64,000 nucleotides of DNA, from assembly GCF_027853915.1 (NCBI RefSeq), contig NZ_JAQGLA010000001.1, positions 1-64,000 of the forward strand, in the 5' to 3' direction. This document shows positions 9,439 through 17,849 of this stretch, piece by piece. The DNA is from Saccharopolyspora oryzae (GTDB taxonomy: Bacteria > Actinomycetota > Actinomycetes > Mycobacteriales > Pseudonocardiaceae). Under the pieces are notes generated by a model. That model was not told where the DNA came from. It worked only from the letters and a program-made list of their open reading frames with translations, and made no database searches. The position numbers and the translations under genes were made by a program. Within the stretch, counting starts at the first letter, position 1. The number at the start of each line of letters is the position of its first letter.

Positions 9439-9909
9439 CTAGCTGGAGCCGCGATGCCGGGCCAGTCTTCTCGAGCCCCGACCCCGCTTACCAGTACCGG
9501 CTTTAGCTGCCCGAGCTGTCGGGATGGCACCCTCAGGTGGGAACGTCTCCTCGGCCGGCCGAGCGCTCGCCTCAGTCGAGGCTTCGGCTTCTTCAGGGGT
9601 CTGTTCCCGGCCGAGTGAAGGTTCCACTGGTTCCTTCGGCGAGCGCAACAGACGATAAGCGACGTACGCCATGGCAGCCGCTGCTGCGCTCCCCGCCGCC
9701 ACCATGCCCGTACGCCTCGAAAGCACCATCCTCCGCTCGTGGACCTTTGACCGCCAGGCAAACCTGTGCTTGCCACGACGCCTCGGCGCACGAGCTTCGA
9801 ACACGTCCTGGACAACCTTGCCAACGCGGCGCAATGCGATCTTTGCCATGTCCCAGAGGTGCAGCAAAGATCCGAGGAGCGCGGCCAGAAACGCCTTGAT
9901 CTTTATCAT
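9439..9909 (-). CDS. Small membrane-associated protein, paralog of the 17850-18275 product
   Basis: About 156 residues: a hydrophobic N terminus (MIKIKAFLAALLGSLLHLWD), an Arg-rich middle, a second hydrophobic stretch (GMVAAGSAAAAAMAYVAYRL), an acidic linker and a basic tail with PPEGAIPTAR. The protein at 17850-18275 has the same order of parts and shares PPEGAIP and the AYxAYRxxRS segment. The two flank the gas-vesicle cluster on the same strand. No known domain is recognised; a role in gas-vesicle or envelope biology is only a positional guess. Confidence 0.6.
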   Translation of the reverse strand: MIKIKAFLAALLGSLLHLWDMAKIALRRVGKVVQDVFEARAPRRRGKHRFAWRSKVHERRMVLSRRTGMVAAGSAAAAAMAYVAYRLLRSPKEPVEPSLGREQTPEEAEASTEASARPAEETFPPEGAIPTARAAKAGTGKRGRGSRRLARHRGSS

Positions 9910-10159
9910 GTCCCGAGCTTCCAATCACCGTTTTCATCACACGCGCGAGCAGTTGCAGTCCATTCTTCAGGCGCAGGGGTCTGGACGCCATTCACGAGGC
10001 TGTCGATCATCACGTCCCTGAGCGAAAAAGGTCGCCCATGTGAACTCGCTACGAGCCCGGTGCCACCTCCAAACATCGCTCAATCTAGTGAGGCGATCAA
10101 GCGTCAAAGCTCGCGCGAAAAATCCGAAGCACGTGTCCAGAGCCTCCAGCCGCGGTGAC

Positions 10160-10324
10160 TCAACCGCGCTGCGTTGCCGCGCGAAACGCCGCCACCACGG
10201 CACTCACGATCAGCACCAACAAGACGATCACAACCAACACGACCAGCAGCATCGCCAGCAAGATCGTCCCCACCACCAAGACAAATCTGGCCTGCCAGCT
10301 CATACCGGCCGGTGAACCGTCCAT
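10160..10324 (-). CDS. Short single-pass membrane protein
   Basis: A 54-residue protein (MDGSPAGMSWQARF then a long run of Leu, Val and Ile, ending AAFRAATQRG) that is essentially one or two transmembrane helices. It lies 124 bases downstream of the second gvpA on the same strand and may end the gas-vesicle transcript. Longer readings in this frame have unnatural, Arg-rich N termini. No family is recognised. Confidence 0.45.
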   Translation of the reverse strand: MDGSPAGMSWQARFVLVVGTILLAMLLVVLVVIVLLVLIVSAVVAAFRAATQRG

Positions 10325-10448
10325 CGCTTCCCAGGCCGGACTCTTCCCGAGGGTGGCTGCAGGAACCTGTGAGCTCGACCGGAAGACACGAACACGTTGC
10401 GATCGGGCTGTCCTGATCGGACCTGTTCGCCTCGTTCTGCGCGTGTGA

Positions 10449-10871
10449 CTACCACTCACGCTCCTGAATACGTGATTCCCGGCGCCAGCCGGGCTGATTC
10501 TTCCCCTTAGCATCCTGGCCAGTACCGCGGAACTCGCCGAACTTCTCCTTGGCGGCGTCGATCATCCCCTTGGTCTTACCCTTGGCCCCGCCCTCAGCCA
10601 TGCTCTGCATCAGCTCTGGAAGGTCCTTGCCGCCCGTCTGATCCAGGTCCAGCCTGTTGGTCGCCTCGGCGAACCGCAGGTAGGTGTCCACGCTGGCCAC
10701 GACGACGCGCGCATCGACTGTGAGGATCTCGATCCCCACGAGCGAGACACGCGCGAAAACGTCAATGACCAGGCCCTTGTCGAGGATGAGCTCAACTACA
10801 TCTGCAAGATTGCCTCCAGTTCGCCGCTGTACCGGGGACCCACCGCCGCCTTGCATGCTTGCGACGGTCAT
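10449..10871 (-). CDS. gvpA: Gas vesicle structural protein GvpA, second copy
   Basis: 140 residues. The core [20 protein letters not shown], then [20 protein letters not shown], is the GvpA shell-protein signature. The first 16 residues ([16 protein letters not shown]) are identical to those of the first gvpA at 14451, and the long charged C-terminal extension is shared but diverged (ending ESRIQEREW). GGAGAAGG precedes the ATG. Upstream is a fragment of the end of the gvpZ-like gene, so this copy arose by duplication of a gvpZ tail plus gvpA. It lies downstream of gvpK and may give a variant shell protein. Confidence 0.9.
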   Translation of the reverse strand: MTVASMQGGGGSPVQRRTGGNLADVVELILDKGLVIDVFARVSLVGIEILTVDARVVVASVDTYLRFAEATNRLDLDQTGGKDLPELMQSMAEGGAKGKTKGMIDAAKEKFGEFRGTGQDAKGKNQPGWRRESRIQEREW

Positions 10872-10875
10872 GCGA

Positions 10876-10950
10876 TCACCTTCTCCGACTGGGTATCACA
10901 GGTTCACGGCGACGCCGTCCGTGTTCTTCCTCATCCTCCTCGTCCTCGAC
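10876..10950 (-). pseudogene. Remnant of the 3' end of the gvpZ-like gene upstream of the second gvpA
   Basis: Read on the minus strand in the frame ending at TGA 10876-10878, this stretch encodes [20 protein letters not shown] and then RRR-stop. The end of the SRPBCC gene at 14872 encodes [18 protein letters not shown]-stop. Both are followed after a few bases by the same gvpA start context. A TAG interrupts the frame further upstream. It is a duplication scar, not a gene. Confidence 0.8.
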
Positions 10951-10982
10951 GAAGCCCTAGGCACTTCCGGGTACTCCTCGAC

Positions 10983-11168
10983 CTAATCGCCGTCCTCGTC
11001 TCCTTCGCGCTCCTCGGTTTCGAATTCCTCATCCACTTCTCCGCAGTCCCCGTCTCGCGCGGCAGAGGGGGTATTTCCTCCCGTGGCTTCGTGCAGCCGG
11101 CGGAGGACGTCTTTAATGATCTTCCGGTTTGTCGGGTGTGCGAGGGGGTTTCCCCTGTGGTCAGTCAT
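10983..11168 (-). CDS. Small acidic protein coupled to gvpK
   Basis: A 61-residue protein (MTDHRGNPLAHPTNRKIIKD, a helical middle, and a tail rich in Glu and Asp). Its ATG lies inside the end of gvpK, with the overlap ATGACTGA shared with the gvpK stop, so it is probably translated by coupling. I do not recognise the family and it is not one of the standard Streptomyces gvp genes. The acidic tail resembles that of the gvpZ-like protein in composition. Confidence 0.6.
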   Translation of the reverse strand: MTDHRGNPLAHPTNRKIIKDVLRRLHEATGGNTPSAARDGDCGEVDEEFETEEREGDEDGD

Positions 11169-11484
11169 CGCGAGGTAGCAGAGGGCCGAGCGGCCCAAGG
11201 TCCAGGTTGAGGTCCTCAACGGCGAAGCCGAAGCGGTCGCGGAGTTCAGCCATCGCCTCTTCCAGCTTCATCAGAGCCAAGCCCAGCTCTTCCACCTGGT
11301 CCTCGTCGAGGCCGCCTTCATCCACACGGCGCAGGGCCTGCCGTTCCATCAACTGGCGCAGCAGTTCGATGATGGTCAGGACGAGCCGGACCAGGTCGCG
11401 TTGAACCGACTCCGCGTCGGTTTCTATGCGGTGCGGTAGTCCCCGCTGCCTCTCTGGTCGGTGGTAACGCGAAGATTCACCCAT
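11161..11484 (-). CDS. gvpK: Gas vesicle protein GvpK
   Basis: 107 residues with the GvpK core RDLVRLVLTIIELLRQLMER, then QALRRVDEGGLDEDQVEELG, then LGLALMKLEEAMAELRDRFG. GvpK is needed for proper vesicle growth in other bacteria. Its ATG overlaps the gvpS stop by 8 bases (ATGGGTGA). The gene order J-L-S-K matches Streptomyces gvp clusters. Confidence 0.92.
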   Translation of the reverse strand: MGESSRYHRPERQRGLPHRIETDAESVQRDLVRLVLTIIELLRQLMERQALRRVDEGGLDEDQVEELGLALMKLEEAMAELRDRFGFAVEDLNLDLGPLGPLLPRDD

Positions 11485-11713
11485 CGTCGACCTGCTCCCA
11501 CGAGTCGACGTCCACCGTGGCCTCATGGATCGAGGTGATGATGGCCCGCAAAGACACCCGCACCAAGTCGACACCTGCCAGCGAGATGGTTACGTCGCCG
11601 GCCAGCACGACGCCGCCCGCCAACAACCGATCGAGCAGATCGACGAGTGCGATCTCCCGGGAGTCGCGAACCGTGAGCGGGCTGATGTCGCGGCCCGCGG
11701 CAATCGCGCTCAC
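11477..11713 (-). CDS. gvpS: GvpA/J-family protein, GvpS type
   Basis: 78 residues carrying the GvpA-like fold: ALVDLLDRLLAGGVVLAGDV, then TISLAGVDLVRVSLRAIITS. It is a minor shell or assembly protein by family. The GTG start at 11713 forms a GTGA overlap with the gvpL stop. The position between gvpL and gvpK, and the short length, support GvpS and not a main GvpA. Confidence 0.85.
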   Translation of the reverse strand: MSAIAAGRDISPLTVRDSREIALVDLLDRLLAGGVVLAGDVTISLAGVDLVRVSLRAIITSIHEATVDVDSWEQVDDG

Positions 11714-12492
11714 CGCTGATCCGCACCTTCCACCATCACGAACGAGTACGGGGCCCACGGCCCAGTCAGCTCGATCCGCATGGCGCTCTCCGCGGCGATG
11801 CTCTCCACCGCCGCGATGAACTCCTCGGTGCGCGCATCCTCCACCAGGTAAGCGCCGTTGAGCACCATCAGCCCCTGATAGCCCGCCAGATCGCGATTCT
11901 GCGGCGGATGTACTCGGTTCGCATGAGACACATCGCTGAGCGCAGCGTGGATCTCCTCGGCTTGCCGCCACGCATCGCGCTCCGCCTCGGCCTGTCCCTT
12001 CCGCCGTTCCCGGAGCTTGCCGAGGTATGCCTGCCCTGGCCGATCTTGGGCCCCACCGGGCTCCGAGGTCGTGGACTCCCGCTGCTCCTTCCTGCTGACG
12101 TCAGCGAAGGCCTTGACCCCCCACTCGACATGACCGGAGACGAGCTCCAGGATGTCGGCGAACACCGGTCCTCGTTCCACGAGTGCGGCCCGAACGCGGT
12201 CATCGTTGTAGTAGACCGTGGCAAGGGCCAGCGGGGCGACAGGCGCGGCGGTGACGGCGGCCTCGACGACCCGGCTGTGCGCCCGGACCGTGGTTGCCAG
12301 CCACCCCATGTCTTCCAGGTTCTTGCGCAGCCCTTGTTCGCCGAACTCCGCGGCATCGACAGTGCTGACAAGTGCGGCAAGGCCACCGGACGTGACCAGA
12401 CGGACCTCTGACCCGGCGATTCCTGCCACACGCTCGGAAATGCCCACGCCCGCTCGCAAGATCGCGTAGACGTAAGAGAGCGTTTCAGCCAT
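11710..12492 (-). CDS. gvpL: Gas vesicle protein GvpL (GvpF/L family)
   Basis: 260 residues. It starts MAETLSYVYAILRAG, typical of the GvpF/L family, and ends with the conserved ELTGPWAPYSFVMVEG. A lysine- and arginine-rich loop (KLRERRKGQAEAERDAWRQA) sits in the middle. GvpF/L proteins are assembly factors that bind GvpA. The start overlaps the gvpJ stop by 8 bases. Confidence 0.92.
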   Translation of the reverse strand: MAETLSYVYAILRAGVGISERVAGIAGSEVRLVTSGGLAALVSTVDAAEFGEQGLRKNLEDMGWLATTVRAHSRVVEAAVTAAPVAPLALATVYYNDDRVRAALVERGPVFADILELVSGHVEWGVKAFADVSRKEQRESTTSEPGGAQDRPGQAYLGKLRERRKGQAEAERDAWRQAEEIHAALSDVSHANRVHPPQNRDLAGYQGLMVLNGAYLVEDARTEEFIAAVESIAAESAMRIELTGPWAPYSFVMVEGADQR

Positions 12493-12952
12493 GGTCCTGC
12501 TCCTCAGTGCTGCGTTCGCGCACCTCCCGATGAGGTTCGGGGAGCGGCTCGTCCGCACCTTCCTCCAGCGCGGCCCCGGTCGTGCTGCGCCCAGATTCGA
12601 GCTCGCGCACCTGCGATCGCAGCAACCGGTTCTCTTCGACCAGGTCCCGGTGGCCGGACGACAGCGTGGGGTCGTGCTCCCACCAGTCGATCCCCATTTC
12701 GCGGGCGCGCTCGACCGAGGCTACGACCAGCCGGAGCTTGATAGTGAGCAGTTCGATGTCCAGCAAGTTCACCTGGATGTCACCGGCGATGACGATGCCC
12801 TTGTCCAACACCCGTTCCAGGATGTCGGCGAGGTTCGCGGACTGCGGCTGCGCGGGCGTCGTACCGCGCTCTCCGTACCACGTCGGTGCGCGGGCACCGC
12901 CTCCTCGCACCGCTGGAGCGGTGGTCCGGTCGTTTCCGTCATAGCCGTTCAT
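12485..12952 (-). CDS. gvpJ: Gas vesicle protein GvpJ
   Basis: 155 residues. After a Gly/Thr-rich N terminus comes the GvpA-like core LADILERVLDKGIVIAGDIQ, then LLDIELLTIKLRLVVASVER, followed by AREMGIDWWEHDPTLSS, which marks GvpJ. An acidic helical C-terminal extension follows. GvpJ is a minor protein thought to act at vesicle tips. The ATG overlaps the gvpO stop (ATGA). Confidence 0.9.
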   Translation of the reverse strand: MNGYDGNDRTTAPAVRGGGARAPTWYGERGTTPAQPQSANLADILERVLDKGIVIAGDIQVNLLDIELLTIKLRLVVASVERAREMGIDWWEHDPTLSSGHRDLVEENRLLRSQVRELESGRSTTGAALEEGADEPLPEPHREVRERSTEEQDHG

Positions 12953-13401
12953 CGTTCGTTGCCTCGCCCTCTGGCATAGCGGTCGACCCGGCGGTAGGAA
13001 ACGAGATCACCGTCCTCGTCCAGTTCCGCCTCGTACACGGCCAAGATGTCGGCCGTGTCCGGAACCCGGCGGCTCTCGACCACCTCGACGTCCACGACCC
13101 AGCCCGTTTCGGACCGCTCGAGGGACGTGACGCCTTCCGGCTGTCGACCGGTCAGCTCGTACACCTGGCGCACGGCCATCCGGGCCACTTCGGCCGCTTT
13201 GAGTGAATGCTGTGCTCGCACTCGGCCTTTGTCATCGTCGCTGTCGTGTTCCTGGCGCGGCGGCCGCTTCGGCTCCCGGCCCCGCTCCGGGCTGCTCTTC
13301 GTCGTAGGTGTCTTGGATCCCGTCTGCCGCGGGAGATTGCGCCGGCGGGGCTCCGCAGGCGGCTCGCGATCTCCTGGTCCCTCGCGCCGCGCCGTGGCCA
13401 C
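12949..13401 (-). CDS. gvpO: Gas vesicle protein GvpO
   Basis: 150 residues. The first 65 are a basic, Pro/Arg-rich, probably disordered stretch. The GvpO domain follows: AAEVARMAVRQVYELTGRQP, EGVTSLERSETGWVVDVEVV, and an ending on DLVSYRRVDRYARG. GvpO is required for vesicle formation in haloarchaea, with an unclear mechanism. The gene lies 4 bases after gvpG. In Streptomyces gvpO starts the cluster, so its place here after gvpG is a rearranged order. Confidence 0.9.
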   Translation of the reverse strand: MATARREGPGDREPPAEPRRRNLPRQTGSKTPTTKSSPERGREPKRPPRQEHDSDDDKGRVRAQHSLKAAEVARMAVRQVYELTGRQPEGVTSLERSETGWVVDVEVVESRRVPDTADILAVYEAELDEDGDLVSYRRVDRYARGRGNER

Positions 13402-13405
13402 CGGG

Positions 13406-13657
13406 TCACATCTCCTTTCCTCGACGTCGCAGATTTGCCTCGAACAGCCTGCTCAGCAATTCGTCGTGCAACCGGTCGCGTTCGGAGTCGGATAGCTCAC
13501 CGGCTGCGTAGGCATCGTCGACGTCCGCGATTTGGCGCTGGATGAGCGCGGGGTCGTAGTACTGCTGCTCCGCCTGCTGCTTGACCTGTTCGGCGGCCCA
13601 CACGACACCACGTACTGGTGCCAGGGGCAAGGTGAGAAGTCCGGTGATGAGTCCCAT
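13406..13657 (-). CDS. gvpG: Gas vesicle protein GvpG
   Basis: 83 residues: MGLITGLLTLPLAPVRGVVW, then a Gln-rich helix (AEQVKQQAEQQYYDPALIQR) and a helical tail ending RLFEANLRRRGKEM. This is the standard GvpG layout. The ATG is two bases past the gvpF stop. GvpG acts with GvpF/L in assembly by family knowledge. Confidence 0.92.
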   Translation of the reverse strand: MGLITGLLTLPLAPVRGVVWAAEQVKQQAEQQYYDPALIQRQIADVDDAYAAGELSDSERDRLHDELLSRLFEANLRRRGKEM

Positions 13658-13659
13658 GT

Positions 13660-14454
13660 TCAGTTCTCCGGCACGAAGTCGTAGGGAGCGAGCGGACCGA
13701 TCAACCGCAGGTCGATCCGTCCCGCCCACCGCTCCCCCAGTTCGTCCATGGCCTGCTCGAACTGCGGGATCTGCTCGCGATCGACTAGGAACGTGACGTG
13801 CACGGCATCGTCTTCGGCTGCGACCGCATGTGGAAGTGAAGCAACGGAGAACGGTTCGAGCGAGGCCACTAGCGTCTCCGCATCGGAGTCGCGCTTCTCG
13901 TCGACGGCGTTGCTGACCAGTTCACCCAGTCGCACGCGCTCTGCGTAGCCTGCGTCTTCCGGCAGACCGCTGAGATCTTCGCGGAGCTGCCGGACCTCGG
14001 GCACTTCATGCACGATCTCGCGCAAGTGCGCGCTCTCCGCGTATCTGCCCCGAACGGTGAACTGAACGAGTCCTTCGAGTTCGGTGAGCATGGCCTCGAA
14101 GCGGTCGTGATGGGGTTCCAGCAGCTCCTCGACGACCGCGTCCGCAGTTGTCACGACCGAACCAAAACGCATCGGTATCACGGTCGTTTTGGCGGCGAGG
14201 GTGTCCAGGACGCGCTCGTGCGCAAGCAGATCTTCACGGGTGCCGAGCGGTCGAACCAGCCGCACCTCGCTGATCAGCGCAGAGAGCTCGCCTCGCGAGG
14301 CCAGCACGACCTCGGCTTCGTCGTCCCCGACGGAGGGAAGCACGTCTGGCAGTTCTTCTCGGCGACCGATGATGCCGTAGACGTACACAGCTTTCTCGAC
14401 ATCACCCCCTGGTTTGGTCTGGACATCCTCGGCGCGCTTCGCATGCGTGGTCAT
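13660..14454 (-). CDS. gvpF: Gas vesicle protein GvpF (GvpF/L family)
   Basis: 264 residues with the GvpF/L start [18 protein letters not shown], the [20 protein letters not shown] segment and the ending [18 protein letters not shown]. It is the second F/L paralog in the cluster, placed directly after gvpA as in Streptomyces. Its ATG overlaps the gvpA stop by 4 bases. Confidence 0.92.
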   Translation of the reverse strand: MTTHAKRAEDVQTKPGGDVEKAVYVYGIIGRREELPDVLPSVGDDEAEVVLASRGELSALISEVRLVRPLGTREDLLAHERVLDTLAAKTTVIPMRFGSVVTTADAVVEELLEPHHDRFEAMLTELEGLVQFTVRGRYAESAHLREIVHEVPEVRQLREDLSGLPEDAGYAERVRLGELVSNAVDEKRDSDAETLVASLEPFSVASLPHAVAAEDDAVHVTFLVDREQIPQFEQAMDELGERWAGRIDLRLIGPLAPYDFVPEN

Positions 14455-14867
14455 CGTTCACGCTCCCGACTCCGCGTGCGCTTGACTGGCTGCTTCTCCC
14501 GCTTCTCCGCCTGATGGTCACTCCGGAATTCGTCGAACTTGTCCTTGGCAGCATCGATCACTCCCCTGGTCTTGCCTTCGACGCTGCTCTGCGTAACGCC
14601 CTCCACCAGCTCCGGGAGGTCCTTGCCACCCTTCTGCTCCAGGTCCAGCCTGTTGGTCGCCTCGGCGAACCGCAAGTAGGTGTCCACACTGGCCACTACA
14701 ACCCGCGCATCAACAGTGGCGATCTCGATTCCCACCAGGGAAACCCGAACGAAGACGTCGATGACGAGCCCCTTGTCCAGGATGAGTTCGACAACTTCCG
14801 CCAAGTCGCCCGACGATCCGCGCTGCACCGGCGATCCGCCGCCCCCTTGCATGCTCGCGACGGTCAT
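14451..14867 (-). CDS. gvpA: Gas vesicle structural protein GvpA, first copy
   Basis: 138 residues with the shell-protein core [20 protein letters not shown], then [20 protein letters not shown]. It has the same N terminus as the 10449 copy. Both carry an extended, charged C terminus of about 50 residues beyond a standard 70-90-residue GvpA, containing KGKTK/EGKTR and DAAKxKFxEFR. The start follows GGAGAAGG and lies 4 bases after the gvpZ-like stop. It is probably the main rib protein. Confidence 0.92.
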   Translation of the reverse strand: MTVASMQGGGGSPVQRGSSGDLAEVVELILDKGLVIDVFVRVSLVGIEIATVDARVVVASVDTYLRFAEATNRLDLEQKGGKDLPELVEGVTQSSVEGKTRGVIDAAKDKFDEFRSDHQAEKREKQPVKRTRSRERER

Positions 14868-14871
14868 GTGA

Positions 14872-16053
14872 TCACCTTCTCCGGCTGGACGTCATCGCTT
14901 CGCGGCGGCGTCGGCCGCGCTGCTCCTCTCCTTCGCGGCCTTCGCCCTCGTCGTACTCCTCATCGCCTCCACCCTCATACTCCTCGGCTTCCGATTCTTC
15001 GCCGTGGTCCGCCTCCCCCTCCTCTTCTTCGCCGCCGTACTCGCCCTCCTCTTCCTCTCCGTATTCCTCGCCTTCCTCTTCCTCTCCGTATTCCTCGCCT
15101 TCCTCGCCCTCCTCAGCGCCCTCTTCGGCTTCGCCGTACTCGCCCTCGTACTCCTGGGGCTCTTCCTCGCCGCCCCCAGGGGCGTACTCCGCTTCTTCCT
15201 CTTCGCGCAAAGCGTCTTCGTGGGTCTTCACGACCTCACGATCTCGGATCTCGCCGCGCCAACCTTCGACCGTGTCCGGCTCCAAGATCGTCCGCGTCAT
15301 CAGGTGCCGCTTTATGTACTTGAAGTCGGCGCGAACACGGCGGCCCTGCGCACGCCACATGTATGCGGTCTTCTCGAAGAACCCCTGCGGGTAGTACTCG
15401 ATGACGAGCAGGATCCTGGTCATGTCCGGCGCGAGCGCGTGGAAGGTGACGGAGCCATCCACGGTCCCCTTCGCCCCTGTTGAAGTCCACACGATCCGTT
15501 CGTCGGGAACCTGTTCGACGATGGTGGCTTGCCAGCTCCGCTTCGAGAGGAAGATCTGCGCCTGCCAGTTGACCTTCTCGTCCGATTCCTGATCCACACT
15601 GAGGACTTTCTTCGTCATATTTGGAAAATCCTCGAATCTGGTCCACTGGTCGTACACGACGCGAACCGGAAGCCCAACATCATTGTGCTCGATGATGTTC
15701 ACCACCTTGGACTTCCCCTTCTTCCCCCCTTTTCCGCCACCCATGCCCAGTGCACCTTTAATTTTTTGCCCCAGGCCCGTCAGACCGGCCTTCAGTCCCG
15801 ACTTGACCGGGGATCCCCCTTCAGCCATCTCCTTGGCGCCCGTAACCGCTGCCATCAGTCCGGCGCCGCCGTTCTCCGCCGATTCGGTCAACCGCTCGGT
15901 CATTTCTTCGACCTTTTCGCCGACCAAACCGGCTGCACGCTCCCCGGCCGACGTCAGTAGCTCCTTGGCACCAGCCTTCAACGGCTCAAGCGGCAGTTCT
16001 CGCAACAAGCCACCCGATCTGGATTCGCGACTTTCGCTGGACGGTTGCGCCAT
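14872..16053 (-). CDS. SRPBCC-domain gas-vesicle-associated protein with an acidic repeat tail (GvpZ-like)
   Basis: About 393 residues in three parts. Residues 1-110 are helical, Ala/Gly/Lys-rich and probably disordered. Residues about 115-270 form an SRPBCC/cyclase-dehydrase domain ([40 protein letters not shown]). The tail is very rich in Glu, Gly and Tyr, with units such as EEYGEEEEG repeated, and ends in an Arg cluster. The SRPBCC domain and place before gvpA match Streptomyces GvpZ by position. The start is uncertain: GTG 16062, ATG 16059 or ATG 16053. The tail could bind cations or basic Gvp proteins; this is inference. Confidence 0.8.
   Translation of the reverse strand: MAQPSSESRESRSGGLLRELPLEPLKAGAKELLTSAGERAAGLVGEKVEEMTERLTESAENGGAGLMAAVTGAKEMAEGGSPVKSGLKAGLTGLGQKIKGALGMGGGKGGKKGKSKVVNIIEHNDVGLPVRVVYDQWTRFEDFPNMTKKVLSVDQESDEKVNWQAQIFLSKRSWQATIVEQVPDERIVWTSTGAKGTVDGSVTFHALAPDMTRILLVIEYYPQGFFEKTAYMWRAQGRRVRADFKYIKRHLMTRTILEPDTVEGWRGEIRDREVVKTHEDALREEEEAEYAPGGGEEEPQEYEGEYGEAEEGAEEGEEGEEYGEEEEGEEYGEEEEGEYGGEEEEGEADHGEESEAEEYEGGGDEEYDEGEGREGEEQRGRRRREAMTSSRRR
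15015..15150 (-). repeat. In-frame short tandem repeats in the gvpZ-like tail
   Basis: A stretch built from near-repeats of a 27-base unit encoding about EEYGEEEEG, imperfect toward the edges. It is purine-rich on the coding strand and prone to length change. It codes for an acidic, probably disordered tail. Confidence 0.75.
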
Positions 16054-16071
16054 GATCATCACCCAGCCCGC

Positions 16072-16797
16072 TCAGGAGGTCTTCTTGGGAGCCGAAGGCT
16101 TGGACCTGGAGGTCGCCGGCTTGTGCTGGCCCTGCCCCGCAGAACCGCCGATCCGGCGCTCCGCCCGGCCGCTCGAATCACTGGAGGACTTGGTCGCAGA
16201 CGTCGTCTTGCCCCGCGCACTGGATTGCGACGTCCTCGAGGTTTCCTTCCCCTCGGCGGCATACCTCGGCCGCCGCCCGCTCAAGCGTGCGGAGTGCGCG
16301 GGCGTGCGGCGGCGTTCCGTTCTGCCTTCCACGGACTTCTCCGCAGTCCGTTCTTCTTCGTGTCCCTCGGACTCGGTCTCTTCCTCGGCCGGAGTCCCTT
16401 CCGAGCTCGCCCTCCGCCGGGTTGCCTTCTTGCTGAGGTTGGCCACTTCTTTCCCGGCGCCCGAAAGTTGCTCTTCGGCGTCTTCGACGTTGACCGCACG
16501 CAGACCGGCGGCGCGTCTCGTCAGATTGTCACCGAGCGATTCGATCTTGCTCGTCGCAGCAGCCAACACCGCTGATTTGGCCGCGTCCAACAGTCGCTCT
16601 CGCGCCTCTCCCGTGAGCTTCTGCACCTCTGGAGAGGCTCCCAGCAGTTTGCCGCCCTTGGCCAGCAGTTCCTTGGGATCCGAGAAACGTCGTCCCGCCA
16701 ACATCCCCGCAGCTGCGATCGCGAGCTTCATCTTGCGACTGCGCCCGAGGGCATAACCGACGGCTACCGCCAGCGCGATTTGAGGTCCTGATTTCAT
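16072..16797 (-). CDS. Gas-vesicle cluster protein, GvpY-like by position
   Basis: 241 residues. The N terminus is glycine-containing and hydrophobic (MKSGPQIALAVAVGYALGRS), then helical (KMKLAIAAAGMLAGRRFSDP). A long helical region follows, ending around residue 115. The rest is Arg/Ser/Thr/Lys-rich and low complexity, ending KPSAPKKTS. It is the first gene of the cluster, 18 bases before the gvpZ-like gene, which is where Streptomyces has gvpY. GGGAG precedes the ATG. The function is unknown; the basic tail would complement the acidic tail of its neighbour. Confidence 0.65.
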   Translation of the reverse strand: MKSGPQIALAVAVGYALGRSRKMKLAIAAAGMLAGRRFSDPKELLAKGGKLLGASPEVQKLTGEARERLLDAAKSAVLAAATSKIESLGDNLTRRAAGLRAVNVEDAEEQLSGAGKEVANLSKKATRRRASSEGTPAEEETESEGHEEERTAEKSVEGRTERRRTPAHSARLSGRRPRYAAEGKETSRTSQSSARGKTTSATKSSSDSSGRAERRIGGSAGQGQHKPATSRSKPSAPKKTS

Positions 16798-16871
16798 GAT
16801 CAGCTCCCTGCCCGAACAGCCGGGCGGGCCTGTTGCCCGCAGTCACGATCGATTCACGCAACCGAATACCA

Positions 16872-16943
16872 GGGTTCGGCGCTGTCATTTCGACCAAGCG
16901 CCGAAGCCCGATCAGCCGACTTCCACGACCACCGTAGTCGGCT
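16872..16943. promoter_or_regulatory. Two tandem inverted repeats in the gas-vesicle leader region
   Basis: Inverted repeat one pairs TTCGGCGCT (16875-16883) with AGCGCCGAA (16897-16905), a perfect 9-bp stem with a 13-base loop. Inverted repeat two pairs AGCCGAC (16914-16920) with GTCGGCT (16937-16943). They lie 75-145 bases upstream of the first gas-vesicle gene and after the upstream membrane-protein gene, so they could be leader structures, operators or a weak terminator. No T-run follows. Confidence 0.5.
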
Positions 16944-17067
16944 ACCCGCCCACTGGACACCGGACACCTGCGTCGCGGGGCGATTTCGTGATTTTGAAAT
17001 ACATCAAACTTTGCCATCACGGCTGTCACCCACGATGGAATATCATTGCCTGGACTTGAAAACGAGA

Positions 17068-17586
17068 TCACTGGACCACGCCGGCCCGCTGAAGTTCCTC
17101 GTCCACGATCCCGCTCACCCAGCCTCGCAGGGACCACGGAGGTTCCGAGGTGTCGTGCTCTCGTCGATACCGGCGCCGCGCCTGCTCACCACACAGCTTC
17201 GCGGATTCTTCATCCGCTGATCCTGAACATATGGTCAAACCGATCAGGGCGGTCAGCACGCTTCGGCCGGCTGCGAGCGTCGCCAAAGTCCCCCGCGCCG
17301 GCGGCACGGGTCTGAAACTGCCCAGCAGCAGCGCGTCACTGATGTCGGTCATCACGCGACCTACTACAGCCAGTCGCAGCGGATCCGGGCTGGGCGCGAA
17401 CACCAGGGCCAGCCCCGATACGACGTCTCGGGCACCGATGCCCCGGCAAAGCGCCGCCGTACCTGGGGAAGTCGTTCCGGCTGTGCCGGTGAGCCCGCAT
17501 GGAACGGCCAGCGTTTCTGGACGAACAACGACGGTCGCACCAATCGCGGCCGTACCGATGCCGAGCAAACGAGGGAACCACGACAT
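17068..17586 (-). CDS. Four-helix membrane protein, DUF4267-like
   Basis: 172 residues. A short N terminus (MSWFPRLLGIGTAAIGATVV) is followed by about four hydrophobic helices with RGIGARDVVSGLALVF and RLAVVGRVMTDISDALLLGS, similar in layout to DUF4267-type proteins. A soluble, charged C-terminal 50 residues follows (CGEQARRRYRREHDTSEPPW). The ATG follows a GA-rich, GGGGGC stretch. Its function is unknown. It lies on the same strand, 270 bases upstream of the gas-vesicle operon. Confidence 0.55.
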   Translation of the reverse strand: MSWFPRLLGIGTAAIGATVVVRPETLAVPCGLTGTAGTTSPGTAALCRGIGARDVVSGLALVFAPSPDPLRLAVVGRVMTDISDALLLGSFRPVPPARGTLATLAAGRSVLTALIGLTICSGSADEESAKLCGEQARRRYRREHDTSEPPWSLRGWVSGIVDEELQRAGVVQ

Positions 17587-17849
17587 GGTGCCGCCCCCTT
17601 CTTCGAGATGCGAATGCCCTAACCGGACAGAGCGTCTTCGATCAGTGGAGCACCCCACTGGCATGCTCCACCGGACGCACGAACACCGTGCTCGCCGACC
17701 AGTATGCGCTTGGCGCGTGCAAGACGAAGATGGACGATGTGCGGTAGCCGTCGATGCTTGCACGGTGGTCTTGATGACCGAAGTCCTCTTGGCGAAACCC
17801 CGCCTGACAGGTAACTTCCAGCGCCCGAGCTAATTGGCCGCGGCCTGAG

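Noticed and set aside
9439-11160. gvpN or another ATPase gene in the gas-vesicle cluster
   Set aside because: No Walker motifs are present in any frame here; like Streptomyces clusters, this one appears to lack gvpN.
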